The notes: generated from the letters alone by a model not told the origin. Positions 42,698-51,766 are shown, numbered from the stretch's first letter. The stretch is DNA of 53,552 nt from Curtobacterium oceanosedimentum (GCF_020297365.1 NZ_JAIXIG010000028.1:1-53552), one strand, 5' to 3'. Made by a program: numbers and translations.

Positions 42698-43530
42698 GCG
42701 GAGCCTCCAGGGCGACGGGCGGTGGCGCGGGCGGCGTCGACGAGCGCGACGGTGGCGGGGTGCTGCGGTGCGGCGAGCAGGTCGGCGACCCGACCCTGCT
42801 CGACCACCCGGCCGGCGTCGAGCACCACGGCGGTGTCGGCGATGCGTGCGAGCACGGCGAGGTCGTGCGTCACGAACACCATGCCGGCCGACAGGTGCTC
42901 GAACAGGTCGAGGATGCGGGCCTCGGTGGTGACGTCGAGCGCCGTCGTGGGCTCGTCGGCCACCAGGTACGACGGCTCACCGGCCATCGCCATCGCGATG
43001 CAGATCCGCTGCCGCTGCCCGCCGGACAGCTGGTGCGGGTACTGCCGCAGCAGCGATCCCGGATCGGGCAGGCCCACGGAGGCGGCGAGCTCGACGGCCG
43101 CCGCACGTGCGGCGCGTCGGTCGAGCCCCCGGTGCAGCCGGAGTGGCTCCGCGATCTGCGCGCCGACCCGCCGCAGCGGGTCGAGGGCCGTGCCCGGCTC
43201 CTGGAACACCATCGCGATGCCCGATCCGCGGTGCCGCGCGCGCTCGCGGTCGGGCAGGCCCACCAGTTCGGTGCCGTCCAGGCGGATGCTGCCGGTCACG
43301 ACGGCACCGGCGGGCTCCAGCCCCATCAGGGCGAGCGAGGTCATGGACTTGCCGGATCCGCTCGCGCCGATCACGCCGACGCGCTGGCCGGGAGGCACGG
43401 TGAACGTGACGTCGTCCAGGATCGTCCGCCCCGTGATGCGGACCGACAGCCCGCGCACCTCGAGCCCGGAGGCTGGGGTGGTCGGGGCGGTGCCGGTTGC
43501 GCCGGATCCGTCCCGTGCGTCGGCGGTCAT
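42694..43530 (-). CDS. Oligopeptide ABC transporter ATPase, DppD-like (278 aa)
   Basis: First ATPase of the importer. Walker A GASGSGKSMTSLALMG, where Met replaces the usual Thr after GKS as in other DppD proteins, Q-loop AMVFQEPGTALDPLRRVG, signature [15 protein letters not shown], Walker B YLVADEPTTALDV, switch FVTHDLAVLA. Overlaps both neighbours by 4 bp. Confidence 0.92.
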   Translation of the reverse strand: MTADARDGSGATGTAPTTPASGLEVRGLSVRITGRTILDDVTFTVPPGQRVGVIGASGSGKSMTSLALMGLEPAGAVVTGSIRLDGTELVGLPDRERARHRGSGIAMVFQEPGTALDPLRRVGAQIAEPLRLHRGLDRRAARAAAVELAASVGLPDPGSLLRQYPHQLSGGQRQRICIAMAMAGEPSYLVADEPTTALDVTTEARILDLFEHLSAGMVFVTHDLAVLARIADTAVVLDAGRVVEQGRVADLLAAPQHPATVALVDAARATARRPGGSA

Positions 43531-44441
43531 GCGGTCACCCCGGGAGTGGTCGTGGCCGGGTCGCCGCTCCGGTCGCCCGCGGCCCGGTCGTTCGTCGTGC
43601 TGTCACTCGCAGCCCGGTCGTTGGTCGTCAGCCGCGGGTCGGAGGCGTCGCGCACCGCGTCGCCGAGCAGTGACAGCGCGGCGACGACGAGGGCGATCGC
43701 CGCCCCCGGCCACGTCGCACTCCACGGGTGCACTCCGATGTAGGTCTGCAGGTCGGACAGCAGGCTGCCCCACGACGCCGTGTCCGATCCGGCGCCGTAG
43801 CCCAGGTAGGACAGGCCGGCCTCGGCGAGCACGGCCGTGGCCATCGCGAGGGACAGCTGCACGGTGAACAGGGGCGCCGCGTTCGGCACGAGGTGGCGGA
43901 ACAGCACCCCGGCACCGCCGACCCCCGAGGCCCGGGCAGCGGTGACGTAGTCGCTCCGGGCGATCCGGCGGATCTCGCCCCGGGCCACGCGGGCGATCGT
44001 CACCCCGAAGGACAGCCCGACACTGACGATCACGACGCCGAGCGAGCCGCCGAACACCGCGGTCAGGAGCATGGCCGTGAGCAGCGTCGGGAACGCCACC
44101 AGGATGTCGAGCAGGACCGCCGTGCCCTCGCGCACCCAGCGTGCGGTGAGCGAGCCGATCGCGGTGAGCACGATGCCGACGACGCTCGCGATCACCCCGG
44201 AGCCGACGGCGACGAGCAGGGTGGTGCGGGTGCCGGCGAGCAGGTAGCTCGCGATGTCGCGGCCGGCGGCGTCGGTGCCGAACCAGTGCGCGGCGCCGGG
44301 GCCCTCCCACTGGTGGAACGGGTCGGCGCGGAACGGGTCCTGCGGCGTCCACACGAGCGACACCGCTGCGAGCACGACGAGCAGGCCGAGCACGACGACG
44401 GCGAAGGCCCCCGTCGGACGGGACACCAGGCGGCGGATCAT
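43527..44441 (-). CDS. Oligopeptide ABC transporter permease, DppC-like (304 aa)
   Basis: Inner-membrane permease with about six helices. N-terminal OppC-type helix and periplasmic loop (FRADPFHQWEGPGAAHWFGTD), and the ATPase-contact EAA-type loop YVTAARASGVGGAGVLFRHLVPN. The C-terminal tail is enriched in Asp/Thr/Asn and extends beyond the last helix. It overlaps both the DppB-like and DppD-like genes. Confidence 0.91.
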   Translation of the reverse strand: MIRRLVSRPTGAFAVVVLGLLVVLAAVSLVWTPQDPFRADPFHQWEGPGAAHWFGTDAAGRDIASYLLAGTRTTLLVAVGSGVIASVVGIVLTAIGSLTARWVREGTAVLLDILVAFPTLLTAMLLTAVFGGSLGVVIVSVGLSFGVTIARVARGEIRRIARSDYVTAARASGVGGAGVLFRHLVPNAAPLFTVQLSLAMATAVLAEAGLSYLGYGAGSDTASWGSLLSDLQTYIGVHPWSATWPGAAIALVVAALSLLGDAVRDASDPRLTTNDRAASDSTTNDRAAGDRSGDPATTTPGVTA

Positions 44442-45391
44442 CCCTGCACCTCTCGCTGGCGGGGGTCGAGGGTGCGGTGCAGGACGTCGACGGCGAACCC
44501 GACGAGCAGCACGAGCCCGGTGAGCACGAGCAGTTCGGACTGCACCTTCGTGATGTCGCGGCGCCCGACGTCGGTCACGAGCATCCGGCCGACCCCGGGC
44601 AGCGAGAACAGCTGCTCGACGACGACGGCCCCGACGAGCAGTCCGGCGATCTGCACCCCGAGCACGGCGAGCACGGTGAGGGCCACCGACGGCAGCCCGT
44701 GCCGCAGCAGCGCCTGCGTGCGGCTGAGGCCGATCGCGGCGGCGGTCCGCACGTGGTCGGCGTCGAGCACGGACAGTGTGGCGGACCGGGTGAAGCGGAG
44801 GATCACGGCACCCTCGACCGCTCCGATGGTCAGCGCGGGCAGCACGAGCGACGCGAACGCCCGCCCGGGCTCCGACCAGCCGTCGAGCGGGAAGCCCTGG
44901 GTCGGCAACCAGTGCAGGGTCACCGCGAACAGGGCGATGAGGAGCATGCCGGCCCAGACGACGGGCACCGCGGCCACGGCCTGGGCGGCGAAGCCGATCA
45001 CCGCACCGCCCGGGCGGCCGCGGAGCACGGCGGCGACGACCCCGAGCGGCACCCCGACGACGAGCGCGGCGACGAGCGACATGCCGGCGAGCGGCAGGGT
45101 GATCGCGAGCTTCTGCGCGATCTCCGGCGCGACGGCACCGTTCGTCACCAGGGAGCGGCCGAGGTCGCCGCGGAACACCCCGCCGATCCAGTCGAGGTAC
45201 TGCACCACGACGGGCCGGTCGAGCCCGAGCTGCTGGCGGAGCTGCTCCACCTGCGCCGGGGTCGACTGGGTGCCGGCGACGACCTGGGCGACGTCACCGG
45301 GCAGCACGCGGAGCGTGGCGAAGATGATGACGCTCGCCACGAGCAGGCCGACGACGAGCAGGAGCGCCCGCCCGATGAGGAACCGGGTCAC
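44438..45391 (-). CDS. Oligopeptide ABC transporter permease, DppB-like (317 aa)
   Basis: Partner permease with about six helices. The N-terminal RFLIGRALLLVVGLLVASVIIF and LRVLPGDVAQVVAG are of the DppB type; the ATPase-contact loop is HVRTAAAIGLSRTQALLRHG. The GTG at 45391 is preferred over a longer frame, whose extra 34 residues are Arg/Ser-rich and overlap the substrate-binding gene. 34 bp after that gene's stop. Confidence 0.9.
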   Translation of the reverse strand: MTRFLIGRALLLVVGLLVASVIIFATLRVLPGDVAQVVAGTQSTPAQVEQLRQQLGLDRPVVVQYLDWIGGVFRGDLGRSLVTNGAVAPEIAQKLAITLPLAGMSLVAALVVGVPLGVVAAVLRGRPGGAVIGFAAQAVAAVPVVWAGMLLIALFAVTLHWLPTQGFPLDGWSEPGRAFASLVLPALTIGAVEGAVILRFTRSATLSVLDADHVRTAAAIGLSRTQALLRHGLPSVALTVLAVLGVQIAGLLVGAVVVEQLFSLPGVGRMLVTDVGRRDITKVQSELLVLTGLVLLVGFAVDVLHRTLDPRQREVQG

Positions 45392-45425
45392 GACACCGGT
45401 GCTCCGGTGCCGGCGTGACGCTCGG

Positions 45426-46979
45426 TCACTTGACCGCGAGCCCCGCCAGGTCGAGGCGCGAGTTGCCGCCGTCGACCGGGAAGCCCGTGACACCCGAGCG
45501 CACCGCGGTGATCTCGGTCGCTGTGTAGAGCCACTCGCCGGCCGCGTCCTCGCTGACGATGCGGGCGGCCTTCCGCAGGGCGTCGACCTTCGTCCGCTCG
45601 TCCGTCGCGGCGATGGACTGGGCGTAGAGCTCCTGCACCTTCGGGTTGTCGTACCCGAAGTAGTAGTCCGCGTTCGCCCAGTTGCCGAAGTCGCGTGCCT
45701 CGACGTGGTCGACCACCGACAGGTCGAAGTCCCGCTCGCCCGACTTCGGCGCCTGGAACACCGAGGACAGCCACGTGGCGAAGTCGACGCGCTTCACGGT
45801 CAGCGTGATCCCGACGTCGGCGAGCTGCGACTTCAGCACGTCACCGATCGTGGTCGGGTAGATGTTCGCGTAGGTGAGCGTCAGGTCGAGGTCCTCCTGC
45901 CCGGCGTCGGCCAGGAGCTGCTTCGCGTTCGCGGGGTCGTACGCGTCGATGTCGGTCAGGTCCTCGTAGCCGGGGTCGAGCTCCGGGATCGGGCCGCCCT
46001 GCTCGACACCGGTGCCGCCGATCGCCGTGATGAGCGCCTTCGGGTCGATCGCCTGCCGGATCGCCTGCCGCACGCGCTTGTCGGTGAACGGTTCCTTGCG
46101 GTCGTTGAACGCCAGCGTGTACTTGTCCGTCGTCTTGCCGCTGTGCAGCGTGATGTCGTCGCTGCCCTCGAGCTGGCTCTGCAGCGTGCCGTCGACCGGG
46201 TTCAGGACGTCGAGGTCACCGTTCGCCATCGCGTTGACGGCGGTGGACGGGTCCGTGATGTACCGGAAGACGATCTTCGCGACCTTCGCCTTCGTGCCCC
46301 AGTAGTCGTCGTTGCGGTCGAAGGTCAGCGCGTCGCCCTGCTTCCAGCTCGCGACCTCGAACGGTCCGGTGCCGTTCGCGCTGTCGGACAGGTCGTTCTC
46401 GGCGTCCTGCTCGAGCACGAGCCCGGCCCGACCCGTGAGGTTCCAGAGCAGGTCGGAGTCGGGCTTCGCGAGCTGCAGTCGGACCACCCCGTCGGACGGG
46501 GACGTGATCGACCGGACACCCGCCAGCTTGGCGGAGTCGACGTACGACTCGTTCGCCTTGACCTGCTCGAGCGACCACACGACGTCCGCCGCGGTGACCG
46601 GCTCGCCGTCCTGGAACGTGGTGCCCTCGCGCAGGGTGAACGTGTACGTCAGCCCGTCGTCCGAGACCTCGTGCGAGGACGCCAGCACGTCGCGGATGTC
46701 ACCCTCGGCGGTGCGGCCGACGAGCCCCTGGTACACGTTGTCGATGAGCACCTGGTCGAGCGCGGCGCCGGACTGCGTGCGGATGTCCAGGCTCGTGGGC
46801 TCGAGCACCAGGCCGACGCGCACCGTGGCGTCGGGGCCACCGGTGGTGCCGGACGGACCCGAGCAGCCGGTCAGGGCCAGGGCGGAGACGACGGCGACCG
46901 CGGTGGCGGCCAGGGCAGCACGGCCGGATCGCGTGGGGCGCGTGGTGCGCGCGGTGCGGCGGGGCAGGAGCGGACTCAT
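45426..46979 (-). CDS. ABC transporter substrate-binding lipoprotein, family 5 (517 aa)
   Basis: Extracellular binding protein of the Opp/Dpp system. Signal peptide with lipobox LALTGC (Cys about 39), then the SBP_bac_5 fold: VRVGLVLEPTSLDIRTQSG, YTFTLREGTTFQDGEPVTAADVVWS and FNDRKEPFTDKRVRQAIRQA. ATG at 46979 has AAGGAA upstream. First in the five-gene transporter operon, so peptides or related solutes are the expected cargo. Confidence 0.93.
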   Translation of the reverse strand: MSPLLPRRTARTTRPTRSGRAALAATAVAVVSALALTGCSGPSGTTGGPDATVRVGLVLEPTSLDIRTQSGAALDQVLIDNVYQGLVGRTAEGDIRDVLASSHEVSDDGLTYTFTLREGTTFQDGEPVTAADVVWSLEQVKANESYVDSAKLAGVRSITSPSDGVVRLQLAKPDSDLLWNLTGRAGLVLEQDAENDLSDSANGTGPFEVASWKQGDALTFDRNDDYWGTKAKVAKIVFRYITDPSTAVNAMANGDLDVLNPVDGTLQSQLEGSDDITLHSGKTTDKYTLAFNDRKEPFTDKRVRQAIRQAIDPKALITAIGGTGVEQGGPIPELDPGYEDLTDIDAYDPANAKQLLADAGQEDLDLTLTYANIYPTTIGDVLKSQLADVGITLTVKRVDFATWLSSVFQAPKSGERDFDLSVVDHVEARDFGNWANADYYFGYDNPKVQELYAQSIAATDERTKVDALRKAARIVSEDAAGEWLYTATEITAVRSGVTGFPVDGGNSRLDLAGLAVK

Positions 46980-47037
46980 GGGGTGTGGGTTCCTTCCGGG
47001 CGCGAGGGCGGTGATCGGGCCTCGCGCTCGCACGAGG

Positions 47038-47985
47038 TTACCGGCGGCTGCTGCCGTCCGGCGACGGTTCTTCGATCGGGTGCAACAAACCGTGACGCTC
47101 CGCCCATGCCCGGATCGCCGACGCCAGTGCGAGGGGTGCCTGGTTCTGCACCGCGTGCCGCGCCGTCACGGTGACGATCTCGGCGTCCGGCAGACGCTCG
47201 GCGAACCCGGCGTGCAGCTTGGGGGACACGTACCCACGGTCGCCACGGACGAGCAGGATCGGCACCCGCAGTGCGTCGAGGTCGGGCCACGCGTCCGCGA
47301 ACCGCCCCACCGACGACGTCCGTCCGGCGGGCAGGTGCGGGAAGTGGTGTCGCCGGACGAGCCGACCGTCCGCGCCGAGCCTCGTGGTGTGCCGGGCCTC
47401 GCGCAGCAGCACCTGCCGGTCGTCCCCGACGCGCGCCTCGACCGCCCGGTCGACGACCTGCTCGAGCGACTCGAACGGTTCCTCGGCCTCGAGCGCCCGG
47501 GCGATCCGGTCGACGGCCCGCTGCGCGAAGTCCGGCGACATGTCGACGAGCACCAGGCCGGTGACCCGCTCCGGCGCAGTGGCGGCGAGCCGCGCCGACA
47601 GGATCGCGCCGAGCGAGTGACCGACGACGATCCCCGGGGGCACCGCCAACGCGTCGAGGGCGGCGAGCACGCTCGGTGCGGTCACGGCTGCCGCGTAGTC
47701 GGCGTCGTCCCGCCACGACGACCAGCCGTGCCCGGGCAGGTCGATGGCGACCGCCGGCTCGCCGACGGCGAGCGCGGTCTGGTCGAAGCTGTGCGCGTCG
47801 ATGCCGAGCCCGTGCAGGTAGGTGATCCGGGCCTCCTGACCGTCGTCGCCCCACCGGATCGCGGAGATCTCCTGCCCGTCCGTGGTGCGGACCACCTGCC
47901 GGGAGGCGCGGAGCGGCTCCGTCACGCCGCTCGCGCGGGCGAGGGCGGCCAGGTCGGCGAATTCGTCGTCGGGGGCTTCGGACAC
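47038..47985 (-). CDS. Alpha/beta hydrolase (315 aa)
   Basis: Oxyanion motif YLHGLGIDAHSF, nucleophile elbow VVGHSLGAILSA (Ser), acid in LLVRGDRGYVSP and a final His in VTARHAVQNQ. A lid of charged helices lies between. Substrate not clear. GTG start at 47985 has GAGGA 7 nt upstream. It lies 58 bp upstream of the peptide transporter and on the same strand, so co-transcription is possible; divergent from the iron-regulated genes. Confidence 0.87.
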   Translation of the reverse strand: MSEAPDDEFADLAALARASGVTEPLRASRQVVRTTDGQEISAIRWGDDGQEARITYLHGLGIDAHSFDQTALAVGEPAVAIDLPGHGWSSWRDDADYAAAVTAPSVLAALDALAVPPGIVVGHSLGAILSARLAATAPERVTGLVLVDMSPDFAQRAVDRIARALEAEEPFESLEQVVDRAVEARVGDDRQVLLREARHTTRLGADGRLVRRHHFPHLPAGRTSSVGRFADAWPDLDALRVPILLVRGDRGYVSPKLHAGFAERLPDAEIVTVTARHAVQNQAPLALASAIRAWAERHGLLHPIEEPSPDGSSRR

Positions 47986-48020
47986 GGGACGATCCTCGCA
48001 CCGTCCGGGGTCTGGAGACG

Positions 48021-48039
48021 TTAGGTAAGGCATGCCATA
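48021..48039 (+). promoter_or_regulatory. Candidate iron box (DtxR/IdeR/DmdR-type)
   Basis: TTAGGTAAGGCATGCCATA agrees with the 19-bp DtxR-family consensus TTAGGTTAGGCTAACCTAA at 13 of 19 positions, with a perfect left half (TTAGGT.AGGC). It overlaps the -10 region (CATACT, 48036-48041) of the leaderless SIP gene that starts at 48049, a position suited to repression by iron-loaded regulator. Confidence 0.65.
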
Positions 48040-48048
48040 CTCGATCTC

Positions 48049-48951
48049 GTGGCAACCCGGTATCGCGTCTTCTCCGTCCGTGTGGCCGCCGTCACGTCCC
48101 TCACCCCGCACTTCGTCCGGGTGACGCTGACGGGCGACGCGCTCGCCGACTTCTCGGCGGTCGGACTCGACCAGCGGATCAAGGTCGTGCTGCCCCTGGA
48201 CGGCATCGGGTTCGCCGAGCTGCCGGAGGACGAGGACTGGTACGCCGCCTGGCGTGCCCTGCCCGACGAGACCCGCAACCCGCTCCGCACCTACACGGTC
48301 CGCTCGTTCCGCCCCGACGCCCACGAGCTCGACATCGACTTCGTCGCGCACGGCGACGCCGGCCCCGCGTCGCGCTGGGTGTCGTCCTGCCGCGTCGGCG
48401 ACGAGCTCCGCATCGTCGGGCCGCGCGTGCCGGAGTCCCCGGAGGACCTGCCGACCGGGGCCGCCGAGTTCGCCCCCGGGCACGCGAACCGGATCCTGCT
48501 CGCCGGTGACGAGACCGCCGCCCCGGCGATCTGCGCCATCCTCGAGGCGCTCGACGTCTCCACCGTCGGCCACGTCTTCATCGAGGTCCCGACCGACGCC
48601 GACCGCCTGCCGGTCCGCGCCCCCGCCGGGGTCGAGGTCCGCTGGATCGCCCGGAACGGTGCCACGCACGGCGTCCGGATGACCGACCAGGTGCACGCAT
48701 GGGCCTCCACCGTCGCACCCGCGGCCGCCGCCACGTGCGAGCCGGCCGCCGAGCTCACCGACGTCGACGTCGACGAGCAGGTGCTGTGGGACGTCCCCGC
48801 TCCCGTGGACGAGCGCCCGGTCTACGCCTGGATCGCGGGGGAGGCCGGCTGCGTCAAGGAGCTCCGTCGCCACCTGGTGCGCGGTGTCGGCATCGACCGC
48901 AAGCAGGTCGCGTTCATGGGGTACTGGCGGCACGGCAGGGCCGAGCACTGA
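48049..48951 (+). CDS. Siderophore-interacting protein, ferric reductase (300 aa)
   Basis: FAD-binding SIP family enzyme that reduces ferric siderophores in the cytoplasm. FAD domain about 5-125 (TPHFVRVTLTGDAL, NPLRTYTVRSFRP, IDFVAHGDAGPASRWV). SIP domain about 130-295 with ILLAGDETAAPAICAIL, VFIEVPTDAD, YAWIAGEAGCVKELRRHLV and the C-terminal VAFMGYWRHGRAEH. GTG start directly behind the iron box. The stop shares one base with the following ATPase start (TGATG). Confidence 0.93.
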   Translation: MATRYRVFSVRVAAVTSLTPHFVRVTLTGDALADFSAVGLDQRIKVVLPLDGIGFAELPEDEDWYAAWRALPDETRNPLRTYTVRSFRPDAHELDIDFVAHGDAGPASRWVSSCRVGDELRIVGPRVPESPEDLPTGAAEFAPGHANRILLAGDETAAPAICAILEALDVSTVGHVFIEVPTDADRLPVRAPAGVEVRWIARNGATHGVRMTDQVHAWASTVAPAAAATCEPAAELTDVDVDEQVLWDVPAPVDERPVYAWIAGEAGCVKELRRHLVRGVGIDRKQVAFMGYWRHGRAEH

Positions 48952-49778
48952 TGCCGGGGGCGGGCACGGTCGGTGCCGTGCCCGGTGCCGTCCCGACCAC
49001 GGCCCTGGGCGCCCGCGGCCTGACCCTGGCGTACGACGACCGGGTGGTGGTGGACACCCTCGACGTCGACGTGCCGGACGGCGAGCTGACCGTCATCGTC
49101 GGCCCGAACGCGTGCGGCAAGTCCACGCTGCTGAAGTCCTTTGCCCGCACCCTGAAGCCCCGGGCCGGCACGGTGTTCCTCGACGGAGCGCCGATCGACT
49201 CGTACCGCCCGAAGGCCGTGGCGCGGCGGGTCGGCATGCTCCCGCAGACCCCGATCGCGCCCGACGGCATCACCGTGCGCGACCTCGTGTCCCGCGGTCG
49301 CTTCCCGCACCAAGACCTGCTGCACCCGTCGTCCGGGTCCGACCGGCAGGCCGTGCAGGCGGCACTCGAGCAGACCGACACGGTGTCGCTCGCCGACCGC
49401 AGTGTCGACGAGCTCTCCGGCGGCCAGCGGCAGCGGGTCTGGATCGCGATGGTGCTCGCGCAGCAGACCGACATCGTGCTGCTCGACGAGCCGACCACGT
49501 TCCTGGACATCGCGCACCAGTACGACGTGCTGGAACTGGCCTCGGCGCTGCACGCCGCCGGTCGCACGGTCGTCGCGGTGCTGCACGACCTGAACCAGGC
49601 CGCGCGGTACGCCACCCACGTCATCGCGATGCGCGAGGGGTCGATCGTCGCCCAGGGCCGGCCCGCCGCGGTGCTGACGGCCGACCTGGTCGAGGAGGTC
49701 TTCGGCCTGCCGTGCGTCGTCGTCCCCGACCCCGAGACCGGCACCCCCCTCGTGGTGCCCCGCCGCCCCGCCGCCTGA
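48951..49778 (+). CDS. Iron-siderophore ABC transporter ATPase, FepC-like (275 aa)
   Basis: Cytoplasmic ATPase of a ferric-siderophore importer. Walker A GPNACGKSTLLKS, the class motif PQTPIAPDGITVRDLVSRGRF, signature ELSGGQRQRVWIAM, Walker B IVLLDEPTTFLDIAHQ and switch VLHDLNQAARYA, all typical of FepC/FhuC. Coupled to the SIP gene. No permease or binding-protein gene is adjacent, so those subunits must be encoded elsewhere or the ATPase is shared. Confidence 0.92.
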   Translation: MPGAGTVGAVPGAVPTTALGARGLTLAYDDRVVVDTLDVDVPDGELTVIVGPNACGKSTLLKSFARTLKPRAGTVFLDGAPIDSYRPKAVARRVGMLPQTPIAPDGITVRDLVSRGRFPHQDLLHPSSGSDRQAVQAALEQTDTVSLADRSVDELSGGQRQRVWIAMVLAQQTDIVLLDEPTTFLDIAHQYDVLELASALHAAGRTVVAVLHDLNQAARYATHVIAMREGSIVAQGRPAAVLTADLVEEVFGLPCVVVPDPETGTPLVVPRRPAA

Positions 49779-49824
49779 CGCACTGGCCGCCGCCGAGTCC
49801 GCCGGGGCCATGCTGCCGCCGAGC

Positions 49825-49984
49825 GGTCACGAACCGTCGTCCGGCGGCACCGCACGCGACGATTCGTGACCCATCACCGCGAGGCCGGCGGGGTGTCGTG
49901 ACCAGTCGGGCGCACCGGCCACCGCGCCGAGGTCGCACGAACTCCCGCTCCGCCGGCGTCGGAACGGGACGGAGTGCGACCTCG
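49825..49984. repeat. Two imperfect inverted repeats between convergent genes
   Basis: First: GGTCACGAACCGTCG (49825-49839) with CGACGATTCGTGACC (49857-49871), 14 of 15 pairs. Second: CGAGGTCGCAC (49928-49938) with GTGCGACCTCG (49974-49984), perfect. Both left arms carry a GGTC(G)CACGAAC motif, so the two may be related. They fill the 222-bp gap and may end the convergent transcripts. Confidence 0.6.
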
Positions 49985-50000
49985 ATGACGTACGCGCGGA

Positions 50001-50360
50001 TCAGCGGACGTAGCCGCCGTCGCGCAGGCCGGCCTCGACCTCGAACCGGTTGTGCAGGGGATCCCGCCCGGCGACGGCGTACAGCAGCGGCATGAGCATG
50101 CCGTACCGCTTCCACTGCTCCACGTGCACCCGCTCGTGCCGGAGCACCCGCGGGCCGTCGTTGTCGCGCGTCAGGTACACCGAGCCGACACAGGTGCCGC
50201 CGCGCCGGAACACCCAGCGCGGCAGCCCCGTGCAGACCACGAGCCCGTCGACCACCCGGACGCGTCCGGTGGACAGGGGGACACCGACGGCCAACCCGAC
50301 ACCCGTCGCGAACACCCAGCCCGCCCGGGACACGAGCGAGTCGACGAACGGGTTGCGCAC
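50001..50360 (-). CDS. Small HExxH protein, putative metalloprotein (119 aa)
   Basis: A hydrophobic segment near the N-terminus (WVFATGVGLAVGVPL), a strand-rich middle, and the motif LRHERVHVEQWKRYG, an HExxH zinc-peptidase-type site, with Glu residues about 30 residues later (NRFEVEAGL) that could be the third ligand. Catalytic activity is not shown; such short proteins are usually left hypothetical. GTG at 50360 is 2 bp after the stop of the FAD oxidoreductase gene, so translation is probably coupled. Confidence 0.7.
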   Translation of the reverse strand: MRNPFVDSLVSRAGWVFATGVGLAVGVPLSTGRVRVVDGLVVCTGLPRWVFRRGGTCVGSVYLTRDNDGPRVLRHERVHVEQWKRYGMLMPLLYAVAGRDPLHNRFEVEAGLRDGGYVR

Positions 50361-50362
50361 GA

Positions 50363-51766
50363 TCAGGCCGGGCGGCCGTACGTCTCGAGCAGGCGCAGCC
50401 AGATCTCGCTCATCGTCGGGTACGCCGGCACCGCGTGCCACAGGCGGTCCACGGGGACCTCGCCGACGACGGCGACGGTGGCGCCGTGCAGCATCTCGGC
50501 GACGTCCTGGCCGACGAACGTGACCCCGACGACGACCTTCCGGTCCTCGTCGACGACCATCTTCGCCCGGCCGGTGTAGCCGTCGGCCTGCAGCGCGGAG
50601 CCGGCGACGGCGCCGAGGTCGTACTCGACGGCGCGGACGTTCAACCCCTGCTCGCGGGCCTTCGCCTCGGTCAGGCCGATGCTCGCGACCTCGGGGTCGG
50701 TGAAGGTCACCTGGGGCACGGCGGCGTGGTCGGCGGTGGCGACGTGCGCACCCCACGGCTCGGTGTGCAGCGGCGTGCCCTGGTGCCGGGCGGCGATGGC
50801 CTCGCCCGCGGCACGCGCCTGGTACTTGCCCTGGTGGGTGAGCAGTGCGCGGTTGTTCGTGTCGCCCACGGCGTACAGCCAGTCCGTGCCGTGCACGAGC
50901 ATGGTGTCGTCGACGTCGAGCCAGTCACCGGCGGTCAGTCCGACGGTCTCGAGGCCGAGGTCCTTCGTGTGTGCTGCTCGACCGGTCGCGGCGAGCACCT
51001 CGCTCGTGATGACGGTGGTGCCGTCGTCGAGGGTGGTGGTGACGAGGCCGTGCTCGTCGCGGTCCACCCGGGTCGGGCTGACGCCGGTGCGCACGTCCAC
51101 GCCGAGCTCGCGCAGGGAGTCGGCCACCAGCTCGCCCGCGAAGGGCTCCATGCCGCCGAGCAGCCCGTGCCGCGCGACCAGGGTGACCTCCGCGCCGAGG
51201 GACGCCCACGCCGTCGCCAGCTCGGACCCGGCGACGCCGCCGCCGATGACGAGCAGGCTCTCGGGCACCTGCTGGGCGCTCGTGCCCTCGCGGGTGCCCC
51301 ACGGCTTCGCCTCGGCCAGACCCGGTACGGGCGGCAGGGTGTGCAGCGATCCCGTGACGAGCGCGACGGCGGCGCGGGCCCGGTGCGTCACACCGTCGAC
51401 CTCGATCGTCTTCTCGCCGGTGATGCGCGCGTGCCCGCGGATGAGGTCGATGCCGGAGGACTCGAGCCAGGCCACCTGGCTGTCGTCCTTCCAGTCCGAG
51501 GTGAACGAGTTGCGGCGGGCCAGCACGCGGGCGGCGTCGAGGGAACCGGTGACGGCCTGGGCCGCTCCGTCGAGTCGCTTCGCCGCGGCGAGGGCGTGGC
51601 CGCTGCGGAGGAGCGCCTTCGACGGCATGCACGCCCAGTACGAGCACTCGCCGCCGACGAGCTCGGCCTCCACGACGGCGACCGACAGGCCGCGCTTCCT
51701 GGCGTAGTCCGCCACGTTCTCGCCGACTGCGCCGGCGCCGATCACGATGAGGTCGTAGTCCGTCAT
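50363..51766 (-). CDS. FAD-dependent pyridine nucleotide-disulfide oxidoreductase (467 aa)
   Basis: Class-I flavoprotein disulfide reductase. FAD motif VIGAGAVGENVADYA, redox pair in GGECSYWACMPSKALLR (Cys-x4-Cys kept, but the usual GGTCLNxGC wording is changed), second dinucleotide motif LLVIGGGVAGSELATAW, YAVGDTN, and a C-terminal dimer domain with WHAVPAYPTMSEIW, in which the active-site HxHPT-like element is HAVPAYP. It is therefore lipoamide-dehydrogenase- or mercuric-reductase-like, with uncertain substrate. ATG 7 nt behind TACGCT (51774-51779). Confidence 0.88.
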   Translation of the reverse strand: MTDYDLIVIGAGAVGENVADYARKRGLSVAVVEAELVGGECSYWACMPSKALLRSGHALAAAKRLDGAAQAVTGSLDAARVLARRNSFTSDWKDDSQVAWLESSGIDLIRGHARITGEKTIEVDGVTHRARAAVALVTGSLHTLPPVPGLAEAKPWGTREGTSAQQVPESLLVIGGGVAGSELATAWASLGAEVTLVARHGLLGGMEPFAGELVADSLRELGVDVRTGVSPTRVDRDEHGLVTTTLDDGTTVITSEVLAATGRAAHTKDLGLETVGLTAGDWLDVDDTMLVHGTDWLYAVGDTNNRALLTHQGKYQARAAGEAIAARHQGTPLHTEPWGAHVATADHAAVPQVTFTDPEVASIGLTEAKAREQGLNVRAVEYDLGAVAGSALQADGYTGRAKMVVDEDRKVVVGVTFVGQDVAEMLHGATVAVVGEVPVDRLWHAVPAYPTMSEIWLRLLETYGRPA

